A DNA stretch of 27,090 nt from Pontiellaceae bacterium (GTDB lineage Bacteria > Verrucomicrobiota > Kiritimatiellia > Kiritimatiellales > Pontiellaceae): contig JAFGWS010000147.1 of assembly GCA_016937035.1 (NCBI GenBank), positions 1 to 27,090 of the forward strand, read 5' to 3'. Both the position numbers and the translations under genes were made by a program. Under the pieces are notes generated by a model that made no database searches, had not been told where the DNA came from, and saw only the letters and a list, made by a program, of their open reading frames with translations. This document shows positions 6,990 through 14,152 of the stretch, one piece after another. Each line of letters opens with the position of its first letter. Positions within the stretch are counted from its first letter, which is position 1.

Positions 6990-7132
6990 GGGAAACCTCC
7001 TTCGATGATTTGTTCCCTTTGACGCTGAACATCGAAACAGACAAACATGACAATCTATGGTGCGGGTTCATGAAAATTTTGTAATGATAAATCCGTAGTC
7101 GAACGGACGGCATTTGTGGTATTCAGGTGACC
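6990..7132. promoter_or_regulatory. Divergent intergenic region of the beta-helix and response-regulator genes
   Basis: These 143 bases separate the two divergent transcription units and must carry both promoters. The minus-strand gene has a strong ribosome site (complement of 6995-7003). The central part (about 7040-7100) is AT-rich, with TGATAA and TAATGA elements on the plus strand, but no hexamer pair with good spacing stands out. Autoregulation by the adjacent response regulator is a reasonable inference and is not shown. Confidence 0.5.
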
Positions 7133-7807
7133 ATGAAAATATTAATTGTAGAAGACGACCGAAAGATCTCCGCTTTTGTATCCAAAGGGCTGAAAGAACA
7201 GGGCTATGTGGTTGATGTCTGCCATGACGGAGACGAAGGACTCGATCTGGCGACCGGAGAGTCGTATGATGTTATTCTGCTCGACATTATGCTGCCCGGC
7301 CGCGACGGACTGAGCATTCTGCGGGCACTTCGTGCAGAAAAAAATACCGTTCCGGTCATCCTGCTTACCGCCCGCAGCGGGTTGGACGAACGCGTAGAAG
7401 GGCTCAATCTGGGCGCAGACGACTATCTGCCCAAGCCGTTTTTCATGGAAGAGCTCATTGCTCGCATCATCGCGGTGAGTCGCCGCACCTCGGGCGACCA
7501 GCTCAGCGTTGTTCATCATGGCGACCTCACACTCAACATGATTACCCGCGAGGTCAAACGCGGAGAGGAGACGCTGGAAATGACCAGCCGCGAATTTAAT
7601 CTGCTGGAACTGCTTCTTCGCTCGCCGGGGCGCGTCTATTCCCGAACTCAACTGCTCGAACATGTTTGGGGCTACGACTTTGATCCACAGACCAATGTGG
7701 TGGACGTCTATATCCGCCGCGTCCGCAGCAAGATTGACCTCCCCGACGAACCCTCGATGATCGAAACCGTCCGCGGCGTCGGTTACCGCATTCGAGCTGC
7801 AGGATAA
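7133..7807 (+). CDS. OmpR-family response regulator
   Basis: This is a DNA-binding response regulator of the OmpR/PhoB class, close in style to heavy-metal regulators such as CusR. The receiver has the acidic pocket E7/D8/D9, phospho-acceptor D51 (VILLDIMLPG), T79 (LLTA) and K101 (DDYLPKPF). The C-terminal winged helix spans about 125-222 (LTLNMITREVKRG ... VDVYIRRVRSKI ... TVRGVGYRI). I chose ATG 7133, giving the standard MKILIVEDD start (224 residues). A GTG at 7127 would add two residues. The sensor kinase follows after 14 bases. Its target is probably the divergent beta-helix gene and its own operon, by position only. Confidence 0.93.
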   Translation: MKILIVEDDRKISAFVSKGLKEQGYVVDVCHDGDEGLDLATGESYDVILLDIMLPGRDGLSILRALRAEKNTVPVILLTARSGLDERVEGLNLGADDYLPKPFFMEELIARIIAVSRRTSGDQLSVVHHGDLTLNMITREVKRGEETLEMTSREFNLLELLLRSPGRVYSRTQLLEHVWGYDFDPQTNVVDVYIRRVRSKIDLPDEPSMIETVRGVGYRIRAAG

Positions 7808-7821
7808 GGGTCGGACCGCCC

Positions 7822-9612
7822 ATGAAATTTTCATTTAAATTTAAAATTGCTGCGCTCTCCTTTCTGGTTTCAGGAACATTGCTGGCGGCATTTGGTGTTA
7901 CCCTTTTTGCATTCATCTATTCCTCTTCCATCGACCAGATGGACAGTGAGCTTCAAGCGCTGATTGAGGGACCGCTGAGCGGCCCGATGGATCGGGCATT
8001 CTGGGAACGATTCGGCACGTCGTTTGAATTTATTATGGAAGAAACCAGCTCGGACCGCGTTGAACTGCTGGTACTCGGTGCCGATAATGAAATTTTGTAC
8101 AAAACCACCAATGCCCCGCCGCAGCTCGCCGAACTCCCGCTGCCGGAATTGCCGCCGCCCCCCGAAGTTTCACCGGGGCCTCAAAACATGGACTTCAGGC
8201 CGATGGGCACTAATGTCTACGAATCTTCCAACAGCTTTATTCCTTACACAGGTATCCCGACGTACAGGGGTCCTTATTACGGATCTCCATATTACACCCC
8301 TCCTTTTTACGGAAACGGTATGAACCCCTTTGCCCCGCCCGAAGAATCTTCGGGCGGGTTCCCTCTCGGCCAAACGCCTCCCTACAACTTCGGCCCCGGC
8401 CAAACGCTTCCCAACAACCTCGGCCTCGGCCAAACACCTTTCTACAACTTCGGCCCTGAAAATGGATTTGACCGACCGGACCCAAACGGCCCCGGCCGTA
8501 TCGACCACCAGGATCCCCGTCAGTCACGGCGAGGCGGAGGACGCGATCCGGGCTTCGATATGCGCCGAGACAGAGACCCGCTGCCGACCGCATCCAAATT
8601 TCAGACGCTGAAATTGCCTGCAGGCAACTGGCGCACAGGCATCCTGCGCAACCAGAATGCAACGATTTTCGCGGCCATGGACATGAACTCCTTCAATGAA
8701 AAAATCAACCGATTCCGCAATGCGTTCCTGATCTTTGGATCGCTCGGCCTGGCGTTGCTCGGCGTAGCCGGATGGTTTCTGGCCGGACGGGCCATGAAGC
8801 CGATCGCTGTTATTGCGCAAACCACCGAAGGAATTACTGCTAAAGGACTTAACCAGCGCATACCTCAAGTCGGTAAAGATGTCGAGCTGGTGCACCTTGT
8901 CACCGTCGCCAACAACATGCTCGACCGACTGGAAAAGAGTTACCTGCAGGCCATCCGCTTCAGTGCCGATGCCGCCCACGAACTGCAAACCCCGCTGGCC
9001 ATCCTTCAGGGCGAACTCGACAATGCACTCCAATCTGCCGAAATCGGCTCCGACGAACAACAACGCTGCGGAACACTGCTCGAAGAACTGCGCAACCTGA
9101 AATCCGTCGTCCAAAAACTGCTGATCCTCTCCCACGCCGACGAAGGCCGCCTGAAGCTGAACCTGGAACCGGTTGATCTGGGCGAACTGATCCACGATGC
9201 CGCAGAAGATTTGGAAATTATGGCCCCCGAACTGACCACGACAATCAACGCTCCGGAAAAGTTGATCATTCAGGCAGACCGTGCGTTGGTTAACCAGATC
9301 ATCCGAAATATGACCTCAAATGCGGCAAAGTATACCACGCCGAAGGGAACCGTTGCGTTCAATCTCACTACGGAAGGAAAGACCGTACAATTTACCCTCT
9401 CGAATTCCGCAACACCGATTCCTGAAGAAGATCGACCGCTCCTCTTTGACCGCTTCCACCGCGTTGAAAAATCCCGCACCACCGCCGGCTCGGGCTTGGG
9501 ACTGAGTCTGGCCCGCGAAATTGCCCGGGCTCACGGCGGGGATCTGGTGCTCGATCCCGCAATGGAAGAAACCGTCTCGTTCACCCTCACGCTTCTGTCG
9601 ACAGAAAACTGA
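7822..9612 (+). CDS. Sensor histidine kinase with Pro/Tyr/Gly-rich periplasmic domain
   Basis: This is the partner kinase of the regulator just upstream (596 residues). Membrane helix 1 covers about 9-33 and helix 2 about 301-321. HAMP follows (about 322-375), then the H-box FSADAAHELQTPLA with H386, the N-box around N500 (MTSNAAKYT), and the glycine box GSGLGLSLA at 557. The D-box, normally D-x-G-x-G, reads NSATPIPEED, so the usual Asp/Gly are absent although the rest of the ATP lid is normal. The about 265-residue extracytoplasmic part is unusual. Residues about 104-260 are rich in Pro, Tyr, Gly and Asn, including three 10-residue repeats (182-211). Sensor regions are normally folded PAS-like domains. 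CotH follows after 36 bases. Confidence 0.9.
   Translation: MKFSFKFKIAALSFLVSGTLLAAFGVTLFAFIYSSSIDQMDSELQALIEGPLSGPMDRAFWERFGTSFEFIMEETSSDRVELLVLGADNEILYKTTNAPPQLAELPLPELPPPPEVSPGPQNMDFRPMGTNVYESSNSFIPYTGIPTYRGPYYGSPYYTPPFYGNGMNPFAPPEESSGGFPLGQTPPYNFGPGQTLPNNLGLGQTPFYNFGPENGFDRPDPNGPGRIDHQDPRQSRRGGGRDPGFDMRRDRDPLPTASKFQTLKLPAGNWRTGILRNQNATIFAAMDMNSFNEKINRFRNAFLIFGSLGLALLGVAGWFLAGRAMKPIAVIAQTTEGITAKGLNQRIPQVGKDVELVHLVTVANNMLDRLEKSYLQAIRFSADAAHELQTPLAILQGELDNALQSAEIGSDEQQRCGTLLEELRNLKSVVQKLLILSHADEGRLKLNLEPVDLGELIHDAAEDLEIMAPELTTTINAPEKLIIQADRALVNQIIRNMTSNAAKYTTPKGTVAFNLTTEGKTVQFTLSNSATPIPEEDRPLLFDRFHRVEKSRTTAGSGLGLSLAREIARAHGGDLVLDPAMEETVSFTLTLLSTEN
8365..8454 (+). repeat. Three 30-bp tandem repeats in the kinase sensor region
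   Basis: Three in-frame 30-base units encode LGQTPPYNFG, PGQTLPNNLG and LGQTPFYNFG. The shared core GGCCAAAC recurs every 30 bases. Variation in copy number among strains would change the length of the extracytoplasmic linker. Confidence 0.85.
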
Positions 9613-9648
9613 AATTACGAATATCGTTTATTTGAAAGGATTCCCATT

Positions 9649-11106
9649 ATGAATAAAATTAAATCCGTCGTCGTGCTTGTTTCTATTCTCTGCTGCTCTA
9701 CGGCCCTCTTTGCACAAATGCCGGGCGGGGGTTTCGGCGGGCAGGGCTTCGGCGGTGGCTTCGGCGGTGGCTTCGGTGGTGGCTTCGGCGGTGGCTTCGG
9801 CGGACAGGGCTTCGGCGGCGCCCCGTTTGGTCAGGGATCGGAGGAAGTTTCAGGAAATATTCCCCCGGTTGAGGTCGACGTTGACTCCGTTGAAACCGGA
9901 CTTCCTACAATCACCATCAACATTCCCGAAAACAAAGAAATTACCAGCAAGAGCACCTGGACCACCAATTGCACCCTGAGCATTAAAGATAAAGACGGCA
10001 ACATCCTCTTCTCGGATCAGGAACTCGAAGAAGAAGATCGCTTTGTCGAGGTCAAAGGACGAGGAAACTCCACGTGGAGTTATGCACAGAAAAAACCGTA
10101 CACCCTGAAACTTAAGGAAAAAAGCGGACTGCTGGGCCTCCCGGAAAATAAGCGATGGCATCTGATGGCGGATTTTTATGACCCGTCGCTCATCCGCAAT
10201 GCTCTGGCCAAGGAGCTGGGCAGCCGCTATTCCAATTTGAAGTGGACGCCTAAAGCCCAGCCCGTCAATCTCGTTGTAAACGGAATATATCGCGGAAGCT
10301 ATTGGCTCTGCGAAAATATCGAGCTCAAGGACGGCAAAGTCGAAGGCGCCTATATCGTTGAGATCGACAGCAAAGCAGGCAGCGATGAAATCGTCTTTAC
10401 CTCGAAACAGACCCGACTCCCGTTCAATATTAAAGATCCTGACCTCGATGCCGGGGCGCCCGAGCGCAAATACGTTCAGGAACGCGTCGATGAATTTGAG
10501 GCCGTTCTTTTCGGTACAGATTTTCTCGACCCGGAAAATGGATATAAAAAATATGTAGACTTGGAGAGCTTTGCCGATTGGTACGTGATCAACGAAATCG
10601 CAAAAAACTATGACTCCAAATTCTTCACCAGCGTCTATTTCAGCCTCACCGAAGAGGGAACCTTTGTGATGGGTCCGCTGTGGGACTACGATCTGGGCTT
10701 TGGAAATGAATTTATGAATAACGCCATGATGTCTCGCAGCCAAAGTGATCTGTTTTTGGCGGATGCCTCTTGGTATGCGCAGATGCTCAAAGACCCCGAA
10801 TTCGTTGCGCTTGCCAAAAAAAGATTCAGCGTCATCTACGCTGCCAAAGGTGACCTTCTCGCATACATCGACGCCACCGCCGAAACGCTTAAAACTTCCG
10901 CCGATTATAACCGCCAAGCCTGGGGCTCATCGACTGGAATGATGGGGATGGGAGGCATGATGGGCATGGGCGGAATGTTCCCGGGGGCACAACCGGCGCG
11001 CACCGACACCTCGACCTATCAAAGCGAAGTCGATTCGCTTAAAAAATGGGTCTCCGACCGACTCGAAACACTCAACCGGTCCCTCTTGGGAGGAACCTCT
11101 GTTTAA
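9649..11106 (+). CDS. Secreted CotH-type kinase family protein
   Basis: This 485-residue protein has a signal peptide (MNKIKSVVVLVSILCCSTALFAQ). A Gly/Phe-rich stretch follows (residues 26-63, GGGF repeats), then a CotH kinase domain. Family motifs are the GRGNSTW loop (137-143) with K148/K149, SLIRNALAKEL, EIDSKAG, WYVINEIAKNYDSK (311-324) and GPLWDYDLGFGNE (342-354). The last supplies the Asp residues (D322, D346, D348) that match the metal/catalytic Asp of known CotH kinases. Bacillus CotH phosphorylates secreted coat proteins; here the substrate is unknown. A Gly/Met-rich segment (430-447) interrupts the C-terminus. AAAGGA lies 8 bases before the ATG. It is third in an operon with the regulator and kinase, and the divergent Cthe_2159-like protein is a plausible partner or substrate by context. 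Confidence 0.88.
   Translation: MNKIKSVVVLVSILCCSTALFAQMPGGGFGGQGFGGGFGGGFGGGFGGGFGGQGFGGAPFGQGSEEVSGNIPPVEVDVDSVETGLPTITINIPENKEITSKSTWTTNCTLSIKDKDGNILFSDQELEEEDRFVEVKGRGNSTWSYAQKKPYTLKLKEKSGLLGLPENKRWHLMADFYDPSLIRNALAKELGSRYSNLKWTPKAQPVNLVVNGIYRGSYWLCENIELKDGKVEGAYIVEIDSKAGSDEIVFTSKQTRLPFNIKDPDLDAGAPERKYVQERVDEFEAVLFGTDFLDPENGYKKYVDLESFADWYVINEIAKNYDSKFFTSVYFSLTEEGTFVMGPLWDYDLGFGNEFMNNAMMSRSQSDLFLADASWYAQMLKDPEFVALAKKRFSVIYAAKGDLLAYIDATAETLKTSADYNRQAWGSSTGMMGMGGMMGMGGMFPGAQPARTDTSTYQSEVDSLKKWVSDRLETLNRSLLGGTSV
9745..9804 (+). repeat. Five 12-bp tandem repeats encoding GGGF
   Basis: Nearly identical 12-base units (GGCTTCGGCGGT) encode GFGG repeats, residues 33-52, just after the CotH signal peptide. 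The units differ by single synonymous changes, which suggests recent expansion by slippage. Unit loss or gain keeps the frame. Confidence 0.9.
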
Positions 11107-11442
11107 GATACACGATCCCGCCCAATCAGAATAGCGCATGCAATACAAATAGGTAGGATGATTTTTGGGGCAGAATAATTCATTTTTGAAAATACTTTTA
11201 TCTGTATCCATAATTCTCACCACCCACTCCGCTGGAGACACTGAGCCACGGAGGTTACGACCAGATCTTTTTTTCTCCGGTGGATTTGTTTGAAAGCGGT
11301 GTCGAGCGGCGGTCGCCGGCCTTCGGCCCACCGCACTCCAGATAGTTCTTCAGCATGAGCGCTGTGGCTTGCTGTGAGTGGATCATAGTCAACCGCAACG
11401 AATGCAGGAAAAAAACGAATTTTTGAGCGATCAGTCAGCAGC
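11107..11442. other. 336-base intergenic region rich in dispersed-repeat-like text
   Basis: No gene is supported here. The left part (11147-11200) is AT-rich and carries GGATGATTTTTGGGGCAGAA followed by related ATAATTCATTTTTGA text. The middle (11234-11258) holds GAGACACTGAGCCACGGAGG. The right part is a GC-rich palindromic block (separate entry). All three look like degenerate repeat classes I remember from intergenic DNA of PVC-group and related genomes. This is from memory and was not searched. The right edge has a T-rich stretch on the minus strand (complement of 11410-11420) that could end the small membrane-protein transcript. Confidence 0.5.
11290..11345. repeat. GC-rich palindromic intergenic repeat unit
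   Basis: A block from TTTGAAAGCGG to CCGCACTCCAGA contains a hairpin GGCC-TTC-GGCC (11318-11328) flanked by GCGG (11306-11309) and CCGC (11331-11334). I recall similar phrases (AAAGCGG...CGCCGCACTCCA) scattered between genes of Verrucomicrobia, which suggests a short mobile or REP-like element. Only one copy is in this window. Confidence 0.5.
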
Positions 11443-11733
11443 TCAGCGTTCTTCTTCCTGCTGCTGCCCCTTCTTCCAGCATTCTGCAATTTCGCGATTG
11501 ATGGCCATTTGCTTTTCTTGCTGAGCCTTCTTGAATTCGTTCTTTATCCATTTGGAATACCACATGGCACCAATAACATTGCCAACCATAATCGCGATAA
11601 ACCAGACCAATTTATGAGTTTGACTCTCAAAGTCGTTGACGTCCCTGCTGAGTAGATCAATGAGCCATCCCAGCCAGAAAACAAAAGAAAATATAAATAC
11701 AATATAAACAAGAAATGCCAGTATGATATTCAT
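11443..11733 (-). CDS. Small membrane protein with PLDc_N-like domain
   Basis: This 96-residue protein starts MNIILAFLVYIVFIFSFVFW. It has two membrane helices (about 3-25 and about 41-60) separated by LLSRDVNDFESQTHKLVW, matching the Ld-ll-r-d...KlvW....i..n..G...Y pattern of the PLDc_N domain. That domain occurs at the N-terminus of cardiolipin synthases and also in stand-alone proteins of unknown role. The C-terminal tail is a charged, Gln/Glu-rich cytoplasmic helix (NEFKKAQQEKQMAINREIAE) that may form a coiled coil. I chose this ATG because GGAGGA lies about 10 bases upstream. A longer frame from 11832 would begin inside the promoter. It stands alone between repeat-rich spacers. Confidence 0.75.
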   Translation of the reverse strand: MNIILAFLVYIVFIFSFVFWLGWLIDLLSRDVNDFESQTHKLVWFIAIMVGNVIGAMWYSKWIKNEFKKAQQEKQMAINREIAECWKKGQQQEEER

Positions 11734-11803
11734 TGTGTTTTCTTCCTCCGGATTCAGGTTAATAGCGTTCTGCCGATGCAGCGCGGGCGCTCTTTTGGCA
11801 TAA

Positions 11804-11832
11804 GTTATAGATTTAGCGCAATGGATTGTCAA
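11804..11832 (-). promoter_or_regulatory. Sigma-70-type promoter of the PLDc_N-like gene
   Basis: On the minus strand TTGACA (complement of 11827-11832) and TATAAC (complement of 11804-11809) are separated by exactly 17 bases. This is a near-consensus housekeeping promoter. Transcription would begin near 11797, about 64 bases before the chosen ATG, and so supports that start over the longer reading frame. Confidence 0.8.
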
Positions 11833-12077
11833 TCAAAGACATTGGAAGATAAAGTGGAGTTGACAACGAATGCGTATTATCGATGATTGTGGATCGACTT
11901 AGGCGGGGACAAAATATACTCTGCCTCAGCACGTTTACAGGGAGAATGTTGCGACATGAGAGAAAGTGATCTTTCTCAGCGATCTGCGCGGACAACCATG
12001 AACAGATAACGGATAACCGCCTCGGCAAAGCCGGAGGTTTTGCAGGAGGCCAGTTTACCCAGCAAAGGAATGTAACT
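11833..12077 (+). promoter_or_regulatory. Leader region of the efflux/protease operon
   Basis: This region lies ahead of the seven-gene operon. A good -10 element TATACT sits at 11915-11920 without a convincing -35, so a regulator may assist it. A second possibility starts from TTGACA at 11860-11865, with a poor -10. Downstream, a 7-bp hairpin (GAGAAAG/CTTTCTC, 11960-11977, TGAT loop) lies inside a potential leader peptide. A second hairpin (CCTC-GGC/GCC-GAGG with a bulged G, about 12022-12041) is followed by TTTT. The layout could be an attenuator, but its strength is modest. Confidence 0.4.
11956..12009 (+). CDS. Possible 17-residue leader peptide
   Basis: ATG 11956 opens MRESDLSQRSARTTMNR, stopping at TAA 12007-12009. 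GGGAG at 11940-11944 could serve as ribosome site at slightly long spacing. The frame contains the first hairpin of the leader and ends 10-15 bases before the second, terminator-like hairpin, the geometry seen in translation-coupled attenuation. No codon run points to a particular amino acid. It may be chance. Confidence 0.22.
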   Translation: MRESDLSQRSARTTMNR

Positions 12078-13418
12078 ATGCGTATCAAAGGGAAAAAGTG
12101 GATTTGGATTGCGGCGGCGGTGGTGCTGGTCGGGTTTGGTGTAAAAAAGTGCTCCGGCGCTAAGAAGGGCGGAGACAAGACGGAGACGGTTCGGGTTGAA
12201 GCGGCGTCGGTGGGCGAGCTGATTGAGATTGTGGTGGCACCGGGGCAGATTGAGCCGCGGCGAAAGGTCGATATCAGCGCCAAGATTGCAGCCCGTATTG
12301 TGGAGCTTCCGTTTGAAGAGGGCGAGCAGGTGAAAGAGGGCGACGTGCTGATCAAACTCGATTCGCGCGATCTGGAGAGTCGGTTGCGTTCGGTGCAGGC
12401 CAGCTATGAAGCCCAGAGCGCTCAGCTGGCGGTGGAAAAGGCCAACATAGAAACCCAGAAGGCTTCGCTGAAGGCGACGGAAGCGACCTATGAGCAGGCC
12501 AAGACGGTCTTTGAGCGGCAGAAAAAACTGCTGGAGTCGAAGGATATCAGTCAGGCGACGTATGATGAATATGCCAGTTCACTGGAGGAGACCGAGGCTC
12601 GTTATCTGGCGGCAAAATATGGTCTGGAGGCGGCGGAACTCGGCCTCGAGGTGATGAAGCATAATCTGAATTCGTCGAAGGAGCAGATTGAGCAGGCGAA
12701 GGAGGAGCTGAGTTATACGACGATTCTTGCACCGATGGACGGTGTCATCACGCGCATCAACGCCGAAGTGGGCGAAATGGTGATGACGGGGACGATGAAT
12801 AATGCGGGAACGATCATTATGCAGGTGGCCGACCTTTCGCAGATGCTGCTGGTGGCCCGCGTGGATGAGGGCGATATCGGAAAACTGGCGGTCGGACAGA
12901 AAGCGCGGATTCGCGTGCAGGCATACTGGGGACACGAATTTGAGGGCACGGTGAGTACGATTGCACTGACGCAGGATGTGTCGTCGAGCAACTCGAAATA
13001 TTATGAGACGGAGATTCTCATTAAGGATGATCCGGAGTATCGCCTCTTCTCGGGCTTGACAGCGGATGTGGACATCGAGGCTGTACGACATGAAAATGTA
13101 TTGAAGGTAGAGACGCAGGCCGTGGTTGCGCGCAGGGCGGAGGAGCTTCCGCTGGAGATTCGGAAGGATAATCCGAATGTGGATATGGCCAAAACGGATG
13201 CGTTGGTGGTGTATCGCTTAATCGATGGGAAAGCCGTGGTCACGCCGGTCACGATCGGTCGCAGCGATATGACGCATATCATTATTGAGTCCGGTCTGAG
13301 CGAGGGCGATCAGGTGGTGGTGGGTCCCTTCAAGGTGCTGGATAACCTCCAGCACGATCAGAAGATTATCGATGAAGAGGTCGCTGCCAAACAGAAGAAT
13401 CAGAAGGAGTCCGCGTGA
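12078..13418 (+). CDS. MacA-like periplasmic adaptor (membrane fusion protein)
   Basis: This adaptor links an inner-membrane ABC transporter to a TolC-type channel (446 residues). An N-terminal membrane anchor spans about 7-22. A first lipoyl half follows (about 55-97, GQIEPRRKVDISAKIAARIV ... KLDSRDLE), then a long alpha-helical coiled-coil hairpin (about 98-212), a second lipoyl half (about 213-252, LAPMDGVITRINAEVGEMV), a beta-barrel (about 255-335) and a membrane-proximal domain. The hairpin is present, unlike in the short fusion-like protein at 4064-4741. AAAGGA lies before the ATG. Its GTGA overlap with the ATPase gene indicates translational coupling. The substrate is unknown. MacAB exports macrolides and lipopeptides in enteric bacteria, but relatives have varied cargo. 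Confidence 0.92.
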   Translation: MRIKGKKWIWIAAAVVLVGFGVKKCSGAKKGGDKTETVRVEAASVGELIEIVVAPGQIEPRRKVDISAKIAARIVELPFEEGEQVKEGDVLIKLDSRDLESRLRSVQASYEAQSAQLAVEKANIETQKASLKATEATYEQAKTVFERQKKLLESKDISQATYDEYASSLEETEARYLAAKYGLEAAELGLEVMKHNLNSSKEQIEQAKEELSYTTILAPMDGVITRINAEVGEMVMTGTMNNAGTIIMQVADLSQMLLVARVDEGDIGKLAVGQKARIRVQAYWGHEFEGTVSTIALTQDVSSSNSKYYETEILIKDDPEYRLFSGLTADVDIEAVRHENVLKVETQAVVARRAEELPLEIRKDNPNVDMAKTDALVVYRLIDGKAVVTPVTIGRSDMTHIIIESGLSEGDQVVVGPFKVLDNLQHDQKIIDEEVAAKQKNQKESA

Positions 13419-14152
13419 GCCCGTCGAATCCTATTATTCAACTGACCGACGTGAGGCGGACGTACGATGTCGGGGCGGAAAAGATTCATGCGCTGGACGG
13501 CGTAACGGTGGCGGTCTACGAGAATGAGTATGTGGCCGTTATGGGGCACAGCGGCTCGGGCAAGAGCACGCTCATGAACCTGCTGGGATGTCTGGATCGT
13601 GCAACCTCCGGAACGTATGAGCTGAGCGGGATTGATACCACAAAGATGAGTCCGTCCGCGCTGGCACAGGTGCGCAACGAAAAGATCGGCTTTGTGTTTC
13701 AGGCGTTTGAGCTGCTGCCGAAGCTGAGCGCCCGTAAAAATGTGGAGCTCCCTTTGATTTATACACACAACGGCGCGGCGGGGCGAAAGCGCCGAGCAGA
13801 AGAAGCGCTGAAACGAGTGGGGCTGAGCGGTCGGATTGGCCATCGTCCCAATCAGCTTTCGGGCGGCGAGAAGCAGCGCGTGGCGATTGCGCGGGCGCTG
13901 ATAAACCAACCGGCCATATTATTGGCGGATGAGCCGACCGGCAATCTGGACTCAAAAACCAGCCGGGAGATTCTCGATCTGTTCAGTCAACTGCATCAGG
14001 AGGGGCACACCATCATTATGGTGACGCACGAATCGGACGTGGCCAGCCAGGCGCAGCGGGTGGTGCGGATGCTCGATGGTCAAATTGTGAGCGATCTGCC
14101 GGTAGAGCAGGACGATGCCTATCAATATCGTCATGGGGGGCAGCGGTTATGA
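13415..14152 (+). CDS. ABC transporter ATP-binding protein (MacB/LolD type)
   Basis: This is the nucleotide-binding subunit of the tripartite efflux system (245 residues). Walker A is GHSGSGKST (44-52, K50), the Q-loop lies around [10 protein letters not shown] (Q96), the signature is [15 protein letters not shown] (148-162), Walker B is ILLADEP with E173, and the H-loop is H205 (MVTHES). The sequence is typical of the MacB/LolD/FtsE group. The start is GTG, overlapping the adaptor stop by four bases, with AGAAGGAG just ahead. It ends by overlapping the permease ATG by four bases. In MacB proper the ATPase and permease are one chain; here they are two. Confidence 0.94.
   Translation: MSPSNPIIQLTDVRRTYDVGAEKIHALDGVTVAVYENEYVAVMGHSGSGKSTLMNLLGCLDRATSGTYELSGIDTTKMSPSALAQVRNEKIGFVFQAFELLPKLSARKNVELPLIYTHNGAAGRKRRAEEALKRVGLSGRIGHRPNQLSGGEKQRVAIARALINQPAILLADEPTGNLDSKTSREILDLFSQLHQEGHTIIMVTHESDVASQAQRVVRMLDGQIVSDLPVEQDDAYQYRHGGQRL

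Noticed and set aside
7047..7054. ATGACAAT resembling half of a CusR/CopR box in the divergent promoter region
   Set aside because: The inverted partner TTGTCAT is missing at the right spacing, so a single 8-base match is not meaningful.
9850..10917. 355-residue open frame antisense to CotH
   Set aside because: It has no recognisable domain or ribosome-site support and is explained by codon bias of the strongly supported CotH gene.
11217..11489. 90-residue minus-strand frame crossing the repeat-rich spacer
   Set aside because: It overlaps the end of the PLDc_N-like gene and reads through palindromic repeats; no family or ribosome site.
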